A stretch of 7,234 nucleotides of DNA from Candidatus Sericytochromatia bacterium. GTDB taxonomy: Bacteria; Cyanobacteriota; Sericytochromatia; JACMPN01. The DNA lies in the NCBI GenBank assembly GCA_014377495.1, contig JACMPN010000595.1, positions 1 through 7,234 of the forward strand. Direction: 5' to 3'. The notes under the pieces are model-generated. The model was given only the letters and a program-made list of their open reading frames with translations. It made no database searches and had not been told where the DNA came from. This document shows positions 5,095 through 7,234 of this stretch, in pieces. The position numbers were made by a program, and so were the translations under genes. How positions within the stretch are numbered: position 1 is the first letter of the stretch; each line of letters starts with the position of its first letter.

Positions 5095-7179
5095 ATGATG
5101 CGTTCCCTTTTTTCCGGCGTTAGCGGCCTGCAGGCTCACCAGACCCGCATGGACGTGATCTCCAACAACATCGCCAACGTGAACACCAACGGCTTCAAAT
5201 ACGGCCGGGTGACGTTTGCCGAGACTTTTGCGCAGACCATCAAGTCCTCTGTCTCGCCGAACGGCCAGTCGGGCGGCTCGAACCCGCAGCAGGTGGGTCT
5301 GGGCGTCCAGATCGCCTCGATCGACACGATCGTCAGCCAAGGCTCCATTTCCCAGACCGGTCGGGCCACCGACCTGGCCATCCAGGGCAACGGCTACTTC
5401 GTCCTCTCGGACAAGCTGGGCTCCGGGGCCCGGGCCTACGGCCGTGACGGCAACTTCGTCATCGACGGCGAAGGCTACCTGGTCACCGCTTCGGGCGGCA
5501 ACGTCGTCCAGGGCTGGCAGGCCGACAAGGGAGGCACGATCAACAACGCCACCCCGTTGCAGAACGTCCGGATGCCGATCAACGCCAGCATCGAGGCCAA
5601 AGCCACGACCGACTTCAAGATTGGTGGCAACTTTGCCAGCCCCGGCCAGTTGGCGGAAGGCAATGCCGCCGCCAACCTGTTCACCCCGCCCGTGGCCCCT
5701 GCGGCGGCAATCCCGAACAACACCACCCTGACGGCCGGCGAGTTGCAGATCAACGACATCAGCATCACAGGTTCCTTCGGTACGGGTGTCGCCACCAACC
5801 AGCTCAGCGATTTGCGCAAGCTGGCTGACCTGGTCAACGCCAAGACGAGCCTGACGAACGTGTTTGCCTCCGTGAAGTCGACCAGTGCCGGCAACCAGCT
5901 GGTCCTGACCAGCAACAAGATCGGCCCGCTGAGCGCCATCAAGATCACGGCTGCCCCTGTGGGTGCCGCCAACACGGGGACGCTGGCCGCCCTCGGCTAC
6001 GCCCCCGGCGTCTACAACACGACGATCTACACCAAGACGACTGCGGCCCAGGCGGTCGCCGTACCCGCCGGCGCTCGGACCCTGGTCTCCGGCGACATGA
6101 TCATCAACGGTGTCGACCTCGGGCCGATGCCGACGACGTCGGCGACAAATACGGCCGAGCAGAATGCCCAGGAAGTGGCCGGCCTGATCAATGCCAAGAC
6201 CTCTCTGCACGGCGTCTCGGCTGAGACGGACGGTGCCGGCAAGGTGCTCCTGAAGGCTGCCGCCCGGGACATCATCCTCTCCGGCACAGCCAACGGGACG
6301 ACGGTCTCCGGTCTGGATATGCAGACCAACACCGACAACCTCGCCCGCACGGCGACGACCATCGCCGGAACGAGCTTCGACATGTACGACGCCCAGGGCG
6401 CCAAGCATGTGATGAACATCAACTATGCGGCCGACTACAACGCGACCGTGGATGCGGGTGGCAACGTCGTCGGCACGAACCTCAAGGGTGAATGGCGCTG
6501 GGCGGGCTTCTCGTCCGACTCGGGCATGCTCGTCAATAGCCAGGATTCCAACGGCAACCAGAGCGACCACCTGATCACCTTTGACAACAAGGGTGTGCTG
6601 AAGGGCTTTTCGTCCGGCTCGTTGACGACGAGCTACATCAACAGCAACGCCACCCCGCCGAAGCAGACTATGAAGATCAATGCCGGCACGATCGGCACGA
6701 CGGCCGGCGTCACCCAGTTTGGCGGCCTGACCTCGGTGGACGGGGCCGGCCAGAACGGCTACGCCTCCGGCGAGCTGGTCAACTTCGGCATCGAGCGTAA
6801 CGGCACGCTGACCGGCATCTACACCAACGGGGTGACGGTGCCCATTGCCCAGCTGGCCATGGCGACCTTTGCCAACCCCGAAGGCCTGTACCGTTCCGGC
6901 GACACCTCCCAGGTGCGTGGGGCGAGCAACGCCTTCAGTGAGAGCCCGAACTCCGGCCCGCCGCGTGTCGGCATCGCCAACTCGGGTAACCGGGGCGAGA
7001 TCCGGGGCGGCAGCCTGGAGCTGTCGAACGTCGACCTTTCGCAGCAGTTCACGGACATGATCATCACGCAACGTGGCTTCCAGGCCAACAGCAAGTCGAT
7101 CACGACGTCGGACGAGATGCTGCAGGAGCTGATGAACCTCAAGCGGAAACGGTTGACTAGGCAGTCTGGGCGGCGGTGA
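5095..7179 (+). CDS. flgE: Flagellar hook protein FlgE (long, with flagellin IN-type insert)
   Basis: This 694-residue protein is the hook subunit, which polymerises into the universal joint between rod and filament after export by the flagellar type III system. The N-terminal rod domain shows SGVSGLQAHQTRMDVISNN (8-26) and NTNGFK (30-35), followed by conserved QQVGLGVQIASIDTI (65-79) and ATDLAIQGNGYFVLSD (91-106). A FlaE-type D2 domain begins about residue 423 (TSFDMYDAQG, 426-435). The C-terminal helix (643-684) has the classic LSNVDLSQQFTDMIITQRGF signature and closes with LMNLKR. The middle (about 213-400) holds two IN-motif repeats, which helps explain the length; E. coli FlgE is about 400 residues. 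Ten extra, mostly basic residues follow the usual LKR end. Position after flgD and the FlaE domain separate it from FlgF and FlgG. The last codons form part of a candidate terminator. Confidence 0.95.
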   Translation: MMRSLFSGVSGLQAHQTRMDVISNNIANVNTNGFKYGRVTFAETFAQTIKSSVSPNGQSGGSNPQQVGLGVQIASIDTIVSQGSISQTGRATDLAIQGNGYFVLSDKLGSGARAYGRDGNFVIDGEGYLVTASGGNVVQGWQADKGGTINNATPLQNVRMPINASIEAKATTDFKIGGNFASPGQLAEGNAAANLFTPPVAPAAAIPNNTTLTAGELQINDISITGSFGTGVATNQLSDLRKLADLVNAKTSLTNVFASVKSTSAGNQLVLTSNKIGPLSAIKITAAPVGAANTGTLAALGYAPGVYNTTIYTKTTAAQAVAVPAGARTLVSGDMIINGVDLGPMPTTSATNTAEQNAQEVAGLINAKTSLHGVSAETDGAGKVLLKAAARDIILSGTANGTTVSGLDMQTNTDNLARTATTIAGTSFDMYDAQGAKHVMNINYAADYNATVDAGGNVVGTNLKGEWRWAGFSSDSGMLVNSQDSNGNQSDHLITFDNKGVLKGFSSGSLTTSYINSNATPPKQTMKINAGTIGTTAGVTQFGGLTSVDGAGQNGYASGELVNFGIERNGTLTGIYTNGVTVPIAQLAMATFANPEGLYRSGDTSQVRGASNAFSESPNSGPPRVGIANSGNRGEIRGGSLELSNVDLSQQFTDMIITQRGFQANSKSITTSDEMLQELMNLKRKRLTRQSGRR
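5731..6294 (+). repeat. Two flagellin/FliD-type IN-motif repeats inside FlgE
   Basis: FlgE residues 213-282 and 331-400 share one layout: a strand with [L/M][Q/I]IN[D/G][I/V], a helix ending in L[V/I]NAKTSL (246-253, 364-371), a V.A strand, and an AGxxLxL strand. This fits the flagellin hook IN motif known from FliD and some flagellins and hook proteins. The motifs are 118 residues apart and the DNA has diverged, so this is an old duplication. They probably form outer, surface-exposed domains of the hook. The family call is from memory of the motif pattern. Confidence 0.6.
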
Positions 7180-7196
7180 CGCCGTCCCGACTTTTT
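7168..7196 (+). terminator. Candidate intrinsic terminator overlapping the flgE stop codon
   Basis: GGGCGGCG (7168-7175) pairs with CGCCG-T-CCC (7180-7188), eight GC-rich pairs with one bulged T, closing a GTGA loop of the stable GNRA class. Three bases later comes TTTTT (7192-7196). The flgE stop TGA (7177-7179) lies in the loop. It would end the fliK-flgD-flgE transcript here or reduce read-through to later flagellar genes. The T-run is short and set back from the stem, so efficiency is uncertain. Confidence 0.45.
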
Positions 7197-7206
7197 CCCG
7201 CAGAGT

Positions 7207-7220
7207 GGGAGGAGGGAGGG
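7207..7220 (+). promoter_or_regulatory. Purine-rich tract, possible ribosome binding site of a gene beyond the window
   Basis: GGGAGGAGGGAGGG contains GGAGG, a strong Shine-Dalgarno core. No start codon follows at a fitting distance before the edge, so a downstream start is only a possibility. Confidence 0.2.
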
Positions 7221-7234
7221 AAGATCCGACTGAC

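Noticed and set aside
5035..7071. A 678-codon open frame on the - strand opposite flgE
   Set aside because: It mirrors flgE codon by codon, encodes a Val/Gly/Arg/Asp-rich product with no family signature, and has no ribosome binding site of note. FlgE on the + strand carries all the conserved motifs.
1..7234. CRISPR arrays, tRNA or rRNA genes, insertion sequences
   Set aside because: I saw no regularly spaced repeats, no tRNA-like or rRNA-like stretches, no transposase motifs, and no terminal inverted repeats with target duplications.

Overview
The window comes from a GC-rich bacterium and joins two divergent units: the start of a fliK-flgD-flgE flagellar hook operon on the + strand (2692-7179), and a large gene on the - strand (2303 down past position 1) that has no obvious flagellar role. 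The hook proteins are not of the enterobacterial kind. FlgD is short, with an N-terminal FlgD domain and a compact beta (Tudor-like) part but no room for the Ig-like insert. The FlgE N-terminus (MMRSLFSGVSGL, SNNIANVNTNGFK) reads like those of Firmicutes and other deep-branching flagellated phyla. I cannot name the species, and the phylum is an inference.

Region 1-2303 (- strand) is one uninterrupted open frame of 767 codons with no stop before the window edge. It begins at an ATG (2303) behind a GAGGGG ribosome binding site. The predicted protein has a Pro/Ser/Thr-rich start, a helical stretch, about 220 residues of Gly/Ala-rich hydrophobic segments with a visible internal repeat, a linker, and a flavoprotein-like Rossmann oxidoreductase domain that is cut by the edge. 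This fusion is the most unusual object in the window.

Region 2304-2691 is a 388-base divergent intergenic region. It holds an AT-rich patch, two GCCGAT-type sigma-28 -10-like boxes facing opposite ways (neither with a properly spaced -35), an orphan TTGACA, and two inverted repeats. No gene is visible in it.

Region 2692-7179 holds fliK (hook-length control, GTG start), flgD (hook cap/scaffold) and flgE (hook subunit), 17 and 13 bases apart and each with its own Shine-Dalgarno sequence. The three work together: FlgD caps the growing hook, FlgE polymerises beneath it, and FliK measures hook length and switches the flagellar type III export gate to filament substrates. FlgE is long (694 aa) and carries two copies of a flagellin/FliD-type IN motif in its variable middle. 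The 3' end of flgE folds into a candidate intrinsic terminator whose loop contains the stop codon. The last 38 bases (7197-7234) hold only a purine-rich tract.
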